64,000 nt of DNA from PGYT01 sp963675055 (GTDB lineage: Bacteria; Bacteroidota; Ignavibacteria; Ignavibacteriales; Melioribacteraceae). Below, in pieces: positions 18,672-28,369 of this stretch. A program made the position numbers and the translations under genes. The notes beneath the pieces are model-generated. The model did not search any database. It saw only the letters and a program-made list of their open reading frames with translations, and was not told the origin of the DNA. Numbering within the stretch: position 1 is the first letter of the stretch; each line of letters opens with the position of its first letter. Where the stretch lies: NCBI GenBank assembly GCA_963675055.2, contig CAXXJE010000002.1, positions 62,001 through 126,000 of the forward strand, in the 5' to 3' direction.

Positions 18672-21032
18672 ATGTTAAAAAATTATTTTAAAATCTGGTA
18701 TCGCAGTATTCTAAAAAACAAAGTTTATTCATTCATTACTATAAGCGGACTTGCCATTGGATTGTCCGTGTGCATTTTGCTGCTGTTTTATGTGCAGGAT
18801 GAATTAAGCTACGACAACTTTCATATAAAGGGCGACAGGATTTACAGACTTTGTAATTCAACACATCCATATCAGGCTCCGCAAACCGCAAAACTTCTTA
18901 CCGACAATTTTCCGGAAATTGATGATTACGCAAGGATTTTAATTCGAGACAAGTGCATTGTACAGTATGGTGAAAAGAAATTCAAAGAAGGGAAATTTGC
19001 TTTTGCCGATGCCGGATTATTTCGATTGTTTTCATTTAAGTTCGAAAAAGGAAATGCTGAAATAGCACTTACTGAACCAAACTCTATAGTCATTTCCAGC
19101 AGCGTTGCTCAAAAGTATTTCGGAAGCGAGAATCCGGTTGGTAAAATCCTTATTCTAAATAATGAAGCTAATTATACAGTAACCGGCGTAATGGAAGATA
19201 TGCCGCACAATTCTCATTTTAAGTATGATATAATTGCTACTCTTACCGACGCTGAAAAGGTGTTTGGTACTGAATTGATGAATCATTGGGGCTGGAAGAA
19301 TTTTGCTACATATTTTTTATTAAATCCTGATTTTGCCAAACCTGAATTTGAGGTAAAGGTCAACAAGTTTATTGCCGAACAGCAAAAAAACAGCGGTTTT
19401 AAACCACCGGTTCTTTCATTACAACCGTTAAAAGACATTCACCTGTATTCAGCACATTTTGAGAATGACATCCAGCCTCAAGGAAATATTTCTTACGTAC
19501 TAATATTTTCTGCAATAGGTGTTCTAATTTTACTAATAGCATGTTTTAATTATATTAACTTATTTACAGCCTATGCAACTAACCGTGCTAAGGAGATTGG
19601 TATTAAAAAAGCTGCCGGGGCTACACGTAAACAGCTTGCCGGACAATTCATAGGCGAATCATTTACAATTCTGTTATTTGCCTTTGCATTATCGCTTTTC
19701 ATTGTTGAAATCCTTTTACCTGTTTTTAATACGTTGACAGGAAAATATTTATCATTTAGCTCTGTAATACAGACCAATACTATTTTAAGCATATTTGTTA
19801 TACTTTTAGTTACAGGAATAGTAGCCAGCAGCTATCCGGCTTATATATTATCTTCGTTCAAACCGGCAAGTGTGTTAAAGAGCGGCGGAATTAAAATTAA
19901 TTCCGGACTCAATTTTCGAAAGGTACTTGTCACTGCTCAATTTACAATTGTTATTGCGCTAATTATTGCAGCTGTTCTTATGATGCAGCAGCTTAATTAC
20001 CTGCAGAATAAAAAGCTGGGCTATGATAAAGAGCTGATCCTCGTATCCGAAGGTAGTAGTTTTGAGAATGTTGAAAAATTTAATGCATTAAAAAGTGCTT
20101 TGATGCAGCAGAGTGATGTACTCAATGTGGCCTCTGCATCACGTATTCCTTCAGACGACCTCAATAATATTGGTTCGTTCTTACCTGATGGTCAAACCGA
20201 AAGTATATATATGCCTATTGTACATATCAGCTATGATTATTTTCAAACGTTGGGAATAAAAGCATCAAGTGGCAGACTATTTTCGGAACAAACAAAAACG
20301 GATGAGGCTGATGCTATAATTCTAAACGAGTCTGCTGTCAGAAAATTAGAATTACCCGATGAACCTGTTGGCGCAGGCCTTACAATTGGCTGGCCGCACT
20401 CCAAAAGAAAAGTAATCGGAATCGTAAATGACTTTCATTTTGAATCGTTGTATAAATCAGTCAGTCCGGCGGCTTTTGTTGTTCATTACCCGGAGTGTTG
20501 GGAACTTATTGTAAAAGTTCAGTCTGCTGATACAAGAAGTACCATCACAAAGCTTCAGGAAATATCAAAATCATTTTATCCCGAAGAGTTGTTGGAATTT
20601 CATTTCCTTGATCAAAAACTTGAAGCTATTTATCAGGCGGATCAACGAACATTTAAATTGCTGGGTTACTTTACTGTGCTTGCTGTTTTTATCGCTTGTA
20701 TGGGTTTGCTGGGACTGTCTTCTTTTATGATTAAGCGTCGAATAAAAGAAATTGGAATCCGCAAAGTACTGGGCGCATCATTGTCGCAGATTATAATTGC
20801 ATTGGTCCGGGATTTTATAAAATGGGTACTGATTGCCAACTTCATTGCCTGGCCTATTGCCTGGTATGCAATGAAGCAGTGGTTCCGGGAATTTGCTTAT
20901 AAAATTGATATGGGTTTATGGGTATTCGTTTTATCGGGCGGAATTGCTTTAGTCATTGTATTGGTTACTGTCAGTTTCCAGGCAGTTAAAGCAGCAAGAG
21001 AAAATCCCGTTGAGTCACTTAAATATGAGTAA
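18672..21032 (+). CDS. FtsX/MacB-core ABC-type permease, array copy 4
   Basis: 786 residues. N-terminus MLKNYFKIWYRSILKNKVYS, box DELSYDNFH, signatures RAKEIGIKKAAGAT (about 304-317) and RIKEIGIRKVLGAS (about 690-703), tail NPVESLKYE. AAAGGAAAG lies before the ATG. It follows copy 3 by 12 bases and precedes copy 5 by 37 bases, consistent with one operon for copies 3-6. Confidence 0.9.
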   Translation: MLKNYFKIWYRSILKNKVYSFITISGLAIGLSVCILLLFYVQDELSYDNFHIKGDRIYRLCNSTHPYQAPQTAKLLTDNFPEIDDYARILIRDKCIVQYGEKKFKEGKFAFADAGLFRLFSFKFEKGNAEIALTEPNSIVISSSVAQKYFGSENPVGKILILNNEANYTVTGVMEDMPHNSHFKYDIIATLTDAEKVFGTELMNHWGWKNFATYFLLNPDFAKPEFEVKVNKFIAEQQKNSGFKPPVLSLQPLKDIHLYSAHFENDIQPQGNISYVLIFSAIGVLILLIACFNYINLFTAYATNRAKEIGIKKAAGATRKQLAGQFIGESFTILLFAFALSLFIVEILLPVFNTLTGKYLSFSSVIQTNTILSIFVILLVTGIVASSYPAYILSSFKPASVLKSGGIKINSGLNFRKVLVTAQFTIVIALIIAAVLMMQQLNYLQNKKLGYDKELILVSEGSSFENVEKFNALKSALMQQSDVLNVASASRIPSDDLNNIGSFLPDGQTESIYMPIVHISYDYFQTLGIKASSGRLFSEQTKTDEADAIILNESAVRKLELPDEPVGAGLTIGWPHSKRKVIGIVNDFHFESLYKSVSPAAFVVHYPECWELIVKVQSADTRSTITKLQEISKSFYPEELLEFHFLDQKLEAIYQADQRTFKLLGYFTVLAVFIACMGLLGLSSFMIKRRIKEIGIRKVLGASLSQIIIALVRDFIKWVLIANFIAWPIAWYAMKQWFREFAYKIDMGLWVFVLSGGIALVIVLVTVSFQAVKAARENPVESLKYE

Positions 21033-21069
21033 ATAGTTCATAACTAAATAAATATCTTGGGGAGGAAAC

Positions 21070-23436
21070 TTGTTACGCAATTATATAAGATTTGCTTTCA
21101 GGAATTTCCGGAAATATAAGTTTCACAGCTTCGTAAATATACTTGGACTAACAATTGGAATTACTGCTGTAATTCTTATTTCTCTGTTCATCAAGTTTCA
21201 TTATAGCTTCGATAACTTTCATGATAATCTGGACAATATATACAGGGTGTCTATAGAAAGTGAGCGCAATGGCGAGTCACGGGGTAACTCCCCTGTCTTT
21301 GTTGCTCCGCTGGCTGAGGCAATGTACAATGATATTCCAGGTATAACCGATTACTGCCGTGTATCAACTCCGCGCAGTTCCTATTTTTATTCCGACAACA
21401 TTCCGTATAAGATATCGGGAATATGCTTCGCCGATTCAACATTGTTCAATATGTTTTCTTTTGATTTATACGAGGGCTACAATAAAACTGCTTTAGCTAA
21501 TCCGTTTTCAATTGTCTTAACAGAAACAGAATCTGAAAGAATCTTCGGCAATGTTAATCCGCTTGGAAAAACACTTTTACTAGACAACAAAACTCCTTAT
21601 ACTGTAACGGCTGTTGCTAAAGACGCTCCAGCGAACTCACATCTTGAGTTTAATGCACTAATTTCTTTCTCAACGCTTTACAGTGAACCGGGTCATTACA
21701 TGGACTGGAACGGCGGTAACCAGTACATTCATTATGTAACCCTTGCGAACTCAGTCAATCCGGATGAAATTGAAGCTAAGCTGCCGGAATTCATGTGGAA
21801 ATATATTAATAAAGATCTTGCCGATATCGGTATTAAACTGACTCCTGAATTACAGAGCTTTGCTGATATTCACTTAAAGTATGCAGACAACCCAGCCGAA
21901 CTTATGACAAACATTAAAATATTCTCGGTTGTCGCTCTTTTGATATTGATTATTGCAAGTGCAAACTTCATTAACTTTTCAACAGCAAAATCGGTTAAAC
22001 GATCAGGTGAAATTGGGATAAGGAAAGTACTGGGTGCCCATAGAACAAAACTGGTTTACCAGGTACTTACAGAGTCTCTACTTGTAACAACACTTGCCGT
22101 CATGCTGTCTCTTATTCTTGTAGAACTGGTTCTGCCCGCATATCGCAATCTATTAGGTGAACAAATCCCATCCTACAACCTGTTTAATACTTCATATCTG
22201 GCCGGAATAATATCGATAATTTTTATAACCGGGATACTTGCGGGGTTTTATCCCGCAATTCATCTAACAAGGTTCGAACCTGTAAAAGTGTTGCATGGTA
22301 CTTCTGTCACCGGAAAATCAAAAACAATATTTCGAAATACACTTATTGTAGTTCAGTATACTATAGCGATCGCATTAATTTTAACAACTACATTTGTAAT
22401 CCAACAATTGAATTTAATTGAGCATCACGATACGGGATTCAATAAAAATGATATTCTAGTTCTGAACCTTTCCACAACGGAATTACAGGATAACAGCACA
22501 CTTCTTAAGGCGCAGATTTCCAATCTTCCGTCCGTAAAAAGTGTTGCCGCCGCATCTGACATTCCATACAAGGGTTTTACAAGTAACGGCTACTTCCCGG
22601 AAGGCTACTCCGAACCTGTTATGATAAATGTTGTGGACGTTGACGCAGACTTCCTAAATACGTTTGATTTGAGTTTGGTTGAAGGCAGAAATTTCCCGGA
22701 TAACATTGGAAGTTCAACTACCGATTATATTGTGAATGAAGCGTTTGCCAGGACAATGGATTGGCAAAGGACAGTTGGAAAGTCCGTGGAACGCAATGGC
22801 AATCATATAATACGGGGAGTTGTAAAAGACTTTAATTTCGCTTCTCTTTATAATGAAATAAAACCCCTTATTATTACAAGCAGACCTTACCGGAACAGAT
22901 TCGATTATCTTGCCGTTAAAATGAATATGAGTAATGTTTCCCGGACACTGAATAACATTGAGCGGATTTGGTCCGCAAGTGCGCCGAATAATCCACTCGA
23001 GTACTGGTTTCTGGATGATGCTTTCAATCAAACTTACAAGGATCAGGTTAATTTCAGGAAAGGATTTTCGGTGCTTTCCATCCTCGCCTTGGTTATTGCG
23101 GTACTCGGCCTGATCGGTCTAACTTCCTTCACTACCGAACAGCGCATTAAAGAAATCGGAATCCGCAAGATACTTGGAGCATCAGTATTCGATGTTGTAA
23201 AAAATCTAAGCAAGACATACATATACATTGTAAGCATCGCGATAGCAATTGCCTGGACCGCGTCATACTATTTCGTAAGTATGTGGCTCGAACAGTTCGC
23301 TTACAGGATAGACCAGTCATACTTGATCTATTTGCTAACAGGATTAACCGCACTGATCATCGCTGCGGCAACTACAACAGCGGTTGTGTTAAAAGCGGCA
23401 AACGCAAATCCGGTCGATGCATTAAAATACGAGTAA
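21070..23436 (+). CDS. FtsX/MacB-core ABC-type permease, array copy 5 (TTG start)
   Basis: 788 residues starting at TTG (21070), placed 6 bases after GGGGAGG; the residues LRNYIRFAFRNFRKYKFHS align with the starts of its paralogues, which supports TTG as the true start. FtsX signatures are RSGEIGIRKVLGAH (about 311-324) and RIKEIGIRKILGAS (about 692-705). The tail is NPVDALKYE. Same topology as its neighbours, no ATPase. A weak start may lower its yield relative to copies 3 and 4. Confidence 0.88.
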   Translation: MLRNYIRFAFRNFRKYKFHSFVNILGLTIGITAVILISLFIKFHYSFDNFHDNLDNIYRVSIESERNGESRGNSPVFVAPLAEAMYNDIPGITDYCRVSTPRSSYFYSDNIPYKISGICFADSTLFNMFSFDLYEGYNKTALANPFSIVLTETESERIFGNVNPLGKTLLLDNKTPYTVTAVAKDAPANSHLEFNALISFSTLYSEPGHYMDWNGGNQYIHYVTLANSVNPDEIEAKLPEFMWKYINKDLADIGIKLTPELQSFADIHLKYADNPAELMTNIKIFSVVALLILIIASANFINFSTAKSVKRSGEIGIRKVLGAHRTKLVYQVLTESLLVTTLAVMLSLILVELVLPAYRNLLGEQIPSYNLFNTSYLAGIISIIFITGILAGFYPAIHLTRFEPVKVLHGTSVTGKSKTIFRNTLIVVQYTIAIALILTTTFVIQQLNLIEHHDTGFNKNDILVLNLSTTELQDNSTLLKAQISNLPSVKSVAAASDIPYKGFTSNGYFPEGYSEPVMINVVDVDADFLNTFDLSLVEGRNFPDNIGSSTTDYIVNEAFARTMDWQRTVGKSVERNGNHIIRGVVKDFNFASLYNEIKPLIITSRPYRNRFDYLAVKMNMSNVSRTLNNIERIWSASAPNNPLEYWFLDDAFNQTYKDQVNFRKGFSVLSILALVIAVLGLIGLTSFTTEQRIKEIGIRKILGASVFDVVKNLSKTYIYIVSIAIAIAWTASYYFVSMWLEQFAYRIDQSYLIYLLTGLTALIIAAATTTAVVLKAANANPVDALKYE

Positions 23437-23490
23437 GGAAATAACTCTTAATTATCTGAAAACATAGTATTTATTCGGGGAGCAGATAAC

Positions 23491-25866
23491 ATACTGAAAA
23501 ACTACGTCAAAATTGCGCTTAGAAATATAATCCGAAACAGGATATTCTCGTTTATTAATATTGTCGGATTGGCTATCGGTCTCGCCGTCAGTTTTTGCAT
23601 AATTATCTACATCACACACGAGCTAAGTTACGATAAACATCTTGAAAACTATGACAACATCTATAGGGTTGACAGTCACAGTAGCGATCTTCAATGGCGC
23701 CAGGCTCTAACAAATATTCCATTGGCCGCAGAAGCTAAAAGGACTATCCCGGGAATTGATAATTTTGTTCGTTTACGCAAAGATAGTAAAGCAAAATTAA
23801 TTCTCGATAGAAAAGAATTCAAATTCGATAACACTTATTTCGCTGATCCAAGTGTGTTCGATATATTTTCGTTTGATTTTCTCAGAGGTAATCATACTGC
23901 AGCTTTATCTGATCCATATTCAGCAGTTATTACGGAAAGTACCGCCAGAAAATGTTTCGGAAATACCGATATAATCGGACAGTCATTAAATGTTCAAATC
24001 GATTCGAATTCTGCAACCGTTATTATAACAGGTGTGATTAAAGACGAGAAGATGCCCGCAACACTTGTCCCGGATGCAATATTGCCTTTAGAACTCATTT
24101 ATAAACTTGACAAGTTCTATAAACCAGACGACTGGTTCGCTTTACAGAAAGTGCACACGTACTTGTATCTTAGCGAAAATGCAGACATTAAAAAAATTGA
24201 GAAAGAACTTAAAATAATCAACGACGACAAAAATAAAGACAACGAAGGCTTTGTAATTAATCTGGAGTTTAGCGTAATACCGCTCAGGGATACTTACTTT
24301 ACAAATGAAGGTTATGCCGTTATACCATGGTTGCCGATAATTAATTTCGAAAATATTTTCATATATAGCGGAATAGCAATTCTCATTCTTTTACTTGCCT
24401 GCATCAATTTTATTGTCCTGACTTCGGCAAGATATTCTGTTCGGAATACCGAAATAGGCGTTCGAAAAGTAATAGGAGCAAAGCGAACCGATATAGCCAG
24501 GCAGCTAATCACTGAATCAGTTTTAACTTCAATACTGGCATTACCCCTGGCTCTTATATTTATCGAACTTATTTTCAGCTTCTTCGAAGAAATAATCAAC
24601 CGGCAGATTCACTCATCCTTTTATACTAGCATATATTTCTTAGCCGGATTTATAGTTATAAATTTCCTGGTAGGTATAATATCCGGATCGTATAATGCTC
24701 TTACCTATTCAAGAATGAATACAATTAACATCTTCAAAAATAAATTCAACACATTCGGGAGTAGATTAAACCTTAAAAAAGTACTTATATCATTTCAAAT
24801 GGTAGTATTTATTTCATTAATTATATCGACACTTGTATTAAACTCACAACTAAAACTAACACACGAAAAAGATTTAGGATTTGATACAGAGAACTTCCTT
24901 GAGATTAATTGCTGGACAATTGACGGTAAACAGGAGGTATTTAAAAACAGCTTAAGCAGTTACCCCGGAATTATCGATATTGTATTTACAAGTAGTACAT
25001 TTCCTTATACAAGAGGTAACAGATATGTTGTTTCATCTGCTGATAATCCTGAAAGAAATGGGACATTCGGTTGTCCACTTGTAGGATATGATTACCCAAA
25101 ACTTATAAACATGTTATTAATTAAGGGCGAATTTCCAACATCCGGGAATTATAAACGGAAAGCAATACTAAACGAAACCGCTGTGAAAGAACTAGGTTAC
25201 GATGATCCTGTTGGAAAATATATACTACTTTTCAATAGTATACGCCTAGAAGTAATTGGAGTTGTTAAAGATTTCAACCTTAATTCTCTTCGGGACGCTA
25301 TCAGACCCGTTGCTATAAGAATAGGTAACTTTGATTCACGCCTAGTTATTAAATATGATCCAGCTAAAGTTGAGGAAACCATGAAATTCATTAATAATGC
25401 CTGGAAAGAGGTAACATCCGAACCGATTTATATCACTTTTTTGGATGAAAAGATCAACCAAATGTACAACGAAGAGTATCGGTTCTCGAAGGCTATTAAT
25501 TTCTTCACTATCATTGCAATAATTATAGCGGCAATGGGCTTATTCGGAGTTGTACTTTTCTCAACACAACAACGCACGAAAGAGATTGGGATACGAAAAA
25601 TTCTTGGAGCATCAGTTCCCGGAATTGTTCACCTGGTGATATATGAGTTTCTTGTAATTCTAATAGCGGCATTTATAATTGCGGCTCCTTTGTCATATTA
25701 CTTCATGAATCTATGGCTGCAGGACTTCGCTTACAGGATTGATATCGGATTTGGGATTTATATGCTTGCAGCTACTCTGGCATTTTTAATAATAGTCAGT
25801 ACGGTAATTATACAGGCTGTTCGTGCAGCAAGAGCTAACCCTGTCGAGTCATTAAAATATGAGTAA
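23491..25866 (+). CDS. FtsX/MacB-core ABC-type permease, array copy 6 (no canonical start at the homologous position)
   Basis: About 791 residues if translated from 23491. The homologous N-terminus reads ATA CTG AAA AAC TAC, where paralogues have ATG TTA AAA AAC TAC, so the start codon is ATA or CTG. GGGGAG sits 8 bases upstream. The first standard start is TTG at 23569, inside the first membrane helix, and would delete 26 residues. Signatures RNTEIGVRKVIGAK (about 318-331) and RTKEIGIRKILGAS (about 695-708) and the tail NPVESLKYE are intact over a fully open frame. The gene may be translated poorly from ATA/CTG or be newly silenced; the open frame argues for recent change or continued use. 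Confidence 0.75.
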   Translation: MLKNYVKIALRNIIRNRIFSFINIVGLAIGLAVSFCIIIYITHELSYDKHLENYDNIYRVDSHSSDLQWRQALTNIPLAAEAKRTIPGIDNFVRLRKDSKAKLILDRKEFKFDNTYFADPSVFDIFSFDFLRGNHTAALSDPYSAVITESTARKCFGNTDIIGQSLNVQIDSNSATVIITGVIKDEKMPATLVPDAILPLELIYKLDKFYKPDDWFALQKVHTYLYLSENADIKKIEKELKIINDDKNKDNEGFVINLEFSVIPLRDTYFTNEGYAVIPWLPIINFENIFIYSGIAILILLLACINFIVLTSARYSVRNTEIGVRKVIGAKRTDIARQLITESVLTSILALPLALIFIELIFSFFEEIINRQIHSSFYTSIYFLAGFIVINFLVGIISGSYNALTYSRMNTINIFKNKFNTFGSRLNLKKVLISFQMVVFISLIISTLVLNSQLKLTHEKDLGFDTENFLEINCWTIDGKQEVFKNSLSSYPGIIDIVFTSSTFPYTRGNRYVVSSADNPERNGTFGCPLVGYDYPKLINMLLIKGEFPTSGNYKRKAILNETAVKELGYDDPVGKYILLFNSIRLEVIGVVKDFNLNSLRDAIRPVAIRIGNFDSRLVIKYDPAKVEETMKFINNAWKEVTSEPIYITFLDEKINQMYNEEYRFSKAINFFTIIAIIIAAMGLFGVVLFSTQQRTKEIGIRKILGASVPGIVHLVIYEFLVILIAAFIIAAPLSYYFMNLWLQDFAYRIDIGFGIYMLAATLAFLIIVSTVIIQAVRAARANPVESLKYE

Positions 25867-25874
25867 TAGAATAA

Positions 25875-25920
25875 TGGCGGGATCCGGCTTTGACGGATTG
25901 AATCTCTTAAATACGAATAG
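25875..25920 (+). repeat. Orphan permease C-terminal tail (scar), copy b
   Basis: After the stop of copy 6, 25894-25920 reads CGG ATT GAA TCT CTT AAA TAC GAA TAG, i.e. RIESLKYE plus stop, again preceded by TGA. The flank GATCCGGCTTTGACGGATTGA differs at two positions from that of the scar at 16228. Two independent orphan tails point to paralogue loss or unequal recombination. Confidence 0.6.
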
Positions 25921-25945
25921 CATGACTGTGAACGACGGGCATATT

Positions 25946-26818
25946 TTATTTTTGGGGCGGTTTGAAACAATACTGACCGGGTTCAACCTTTGCCTGAATT
26001 GAGTACATTTTATTAATAAGTGATCTTTCTGCATCTGAATAAGATTCTTTAGAAACTTCAGCAGATTGCTCATTGATCTCTTTACTTCGCCTACTTGCAA
26101 GTTCCTGTAGACCTTTTCGAATCTCCATCCACTCGCCGGGAAATCCGGGATTCGTCTTTGCCTGAATTACCGGTCGAAATTCAAAATAAATAGTTCGTCT
26201 ATATTTCTCATCAAGCGGTATGTCAGAAGAGTGTACAGTCATTACATCATGTATTAAAACATCACCGGGATTTACCTCCAATTCAACCGGTTCAACAGTC
26301 CCGTTTTTAACCTTCTCTTCGAATAAACATACGTCCTCAGTAGAATCCTGCGATCCGGGAATCACCTTTAGAGCTCCATTGTTTTTAGTTGACTTATCCA
26401 GATAAACTCCAAATGTGATTATCCGATGCTTTCTATCATGAAGCATATCACGATGCCATTTAATAGGCTCAGCATATTCTCTGTTTTTAATTAACAGTGA
26501 TTCATAAGTTGTAATAAAATCACTGCCTGTCAGCGACTCGACAATTTCCTGTATTTCCGGTAATCCCAATAGTTCCAGGAACACAGGACCCGGTTCAAGG
26601 AATAATTCATTCACTCGAAATACAAGCAGCCTGTCATTTTTAATTTTCGCTGCTATCCTGCTGCTGTTGTTTATAGCACTATCTGGTGACGTTCTATTCG
26701 ATTCCACGAATCTTTTTGTAGATTTATCCAAACGCGACAATAGTTCAGACGGAATAACATTGGGTATCACCAGGTAACCATTAGCATCAAAGGATTCTAT
26801 TTGTTCCGTATTCAACAT
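25946..26818 (-). CDS. Phytanoyl-CoA dioxygenase (PhyH) family protein
   Basis: 290 residues. The N-terminus FDANGYLVIPNVIP is the usual PhyH opening. The Fe(II) facial triad is visible as H122 and D124 in KWHRDML and H196 in MTVHSS, and an Arg for 2-oxoglutarate is likely in EKYRRTIYFEFR (207-208). These enzymes hydroxylate or halogenate small molecules using 2-oxoglutarate and O2; the substrate cannot be read from sequence. GGGGAGC precedes the ATG. The stop is 79 bases from the convergent permease array. The DUF4932-like gene ends 15 bases upstream, so the two are probably co-transcribed. Confidence 0.85.
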   Translation of the reverse strand: MLNTEQIESFDANGYLVIPNVIPSELLSRLDKSTKRFVESNRTSPDSAINNSSRIAAKIKNDRLLVFRVNELFLEPGPVFLELLGLPEIQEIVESLTGSDFITTYESLLIKNREYAEPIKWHRDMLHDRKHRIITFGVYLDKSTKNNGALKVIPGSQDSTEDVCLFEEKVKNGTVEPVELEVNPGDVLIHDVMTVHSSDIPLDEKYRRTIYFEFRPVIQAKTNPGFPGEWMEIRKGLQELASRRSKEINEQSAEVSKESYSDAERSLINKMYSIQAKVEPGQYCFKPPQK

Positions 26819-26833
26819 CTCTGCTCCCCTTTA

Positions 26834-27940
26834 CTATTTTATTGTTTCAGCAAGCTGCTTTAATAATTCGACAAAACGCGGATAGAAACTTTTATAGGTT
26901 ATATAAGTTTCGCGGTTACTCTCATACTCCGCCATAAGCTTGTCAAATTCATAGATGTATATAAATCCTGAATTATACTCTGACCTCAGGATAGCCTCTT
27001 TATTACTTTCACCCTCAAATGAACGGTAAAACCTTGCAACATTGGTCCTAACGAGGTGTTCATTTACGCATACGATCCAGTTACCGTAACTCTGCCTTTC
27101 CATTTCAGTCCTGATCGGTTCGAATAATTCCGAATATTTATTTATCTCATTCAGAAATTCATCAGTAACCGGATTAACAAACGAGTGACTGAACTCATGC
27201 AGCATAATAAACAATACATTTTCTCTATAACCATAATAAGGTTTTCCGAAGTCTACAAATGGTGTTCCGCATATATTATAAACCTCTTTGCCTTCGGGCG
27301 TAATTACCTGCGGTCCGTAACCGCCTGAACGAAATAGAGGTGTCGGAATTATGTTGTAACTCTTTTTCGACTCATCGTAATATTTTTCTATTATATCTAT
27401 ATAGTCCCTGTCGTTTATTGCAGAAACTATATCCCCTCTTATCTTATTATACAAATCTATATGCGAGTTGAAAAAAATCATGAAATCGGAGTCTACAGCA
27501 AAGTCACGCATCTTATTCGCAAAATCCGTTAAATTGTCTTCACCTCCCGCTCTTGCAATCAAATAATCCGAATATGGCATTATCTGTTCGAACTCGGGGG
27601 GATCACTATGGTACAACACAAAAGTCGGCGGTGCATCGAAGTTAAATATCGCATTAGTCAGTTCTTCTGATTTGGTTACTGCAGGATGTTTAGCGAACGC
27701 GGAAAAGTATTTATTAACTTCATCAAGGTATTCGAAATCCATTCTTGTATGGCGTCGCTTCGCCCATGAAGTATAGTGCTGGATTACCGCCAGAAGCTCT
27801 GTTCGCGGATCAACATGAATTTTAAGGGCGCTGTTTAGTTCAACAGTTGATTCTTTCTCTTCCGGTTTAACGGCATTGGTATCACAACCAGTAAGTAAGT
27901 ATAAAATGACAGCGGCAATTAGCAAGATAATTCGCCTCAT
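26834..27940 (-). CDS. DUF4932-like zinc-metallopeptidase lipoprotein
   Basis: 368 residues. Signal with lipobox LLTGC (C19). The HExxH motif is H248-E-F-S-H252 in MLHEFSHSFVNP, the pattern of DUF4932 proteins, which are predicted secreted gluzincin-type peptidases; a downstream Glu ligand cannot be pinned by eye. The remainder is mixed helix with aromatic-rich segments. It would be anchored to the envelope. No strong ribosome site precedes the ATG. It lies between the PhyH gene (15 bases) and a decayed hydrolase upstream. Confidence 0.75.
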   Translation of the reverse strand: MRRIILLIAAVILYLLTGCDTNAVKPEEKESTVELNSALKIHVDPRTELLAVIQHYTSWAKRRHTRMDFEYLDEVNKYFSAFAKHPAVTKSEELTNAIFNFDAPPTFVLYHSDPPEFEQIMPYSDYLIARAGGEDNLTDFANKMRDFAVDSDFMIFFNSHIDLYNKIRGDIVSAINDRDYIDIIEKYYDESKKSYNIIPTPLFRSGGYGPQVITPEGKEVYNICGTPFVDFGKPYYGYRENVLFIMLHEFSHSFVNPVTDEFLNEINKYSELFEPIRTEMERQSYGNWIVCVNEHLVRTNVARFYRSFEGESNKEAILRSEYNSGFIYIYEFDKLMAEYESNRETYITYKSFYPRFVELLKQLAETIK

Positions 27941-28333
27941 AATTTACACTCTTTATATATTGATTAGATAATTCCCTTATATACTTTACCATCAGCTCCG
28001 GGTATTTCTGAAAAGCATAATTATCCCCTTCGAGTTCAATATACCGCGAAGTTCGTTCACCATATTCGGAATAGTCCGTGCCCGACGGGATGTATCTGAC
28101 TTTCCTATATCGGCACGATCGTATAGAAAGTACTTCGCGAAAGCTGCTACCGAATCCGGAATAGAATGCCATACTTCTAAGCTGTCGGACATCCCGTTCT
28201 CAAACAGGACTGTTACTCCCCCTGTGTCTCCGGTTTTGATCCTGAACTTTTGTCCATCGATATTTACATACCGTTCCTGGGCAATACATACAACCGATAG
28301 AGACAATAAACAACCAATGAAAAGTTTTTTCAT
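27941..28333 (-). pseudogene. Alpha/beta-hydrolase remnant (internal deletion and frameshift)
   Basis: A secreted hydrolase start (signal MKKLFIGCLLSLSVVCIAQ) runs 113 codons from 28333. It contains the family's early strands VTVLFENGMSD and YDRADIGKSD, then ends in an unrelated tail at 27992. A second minus-strand frame nearby carries the expected C-terminal helix (GDNYAFQKYPELMVKYIREL). The middle, including the nucleophile elbow GxSxG, is missing. The two pieces are out of frame, so the original of about 280 residues has lost most of its core. The second frame reads on into the start of the DUF4932-like gene. The N-terminal piece alone cannot be an active hydrolase. Confidence 0.65.
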
Positions 28334-28369
28334 TCAGCGCCTGCAAATTTATCTAAACGGAGATTATGG

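Noticed and set aside
11157..25866. Proposal that the permease array is a mobile element
   Set aside because: No transposase, integrase or terminal repeats flank it; tandem duplication with scars explains it more simply.
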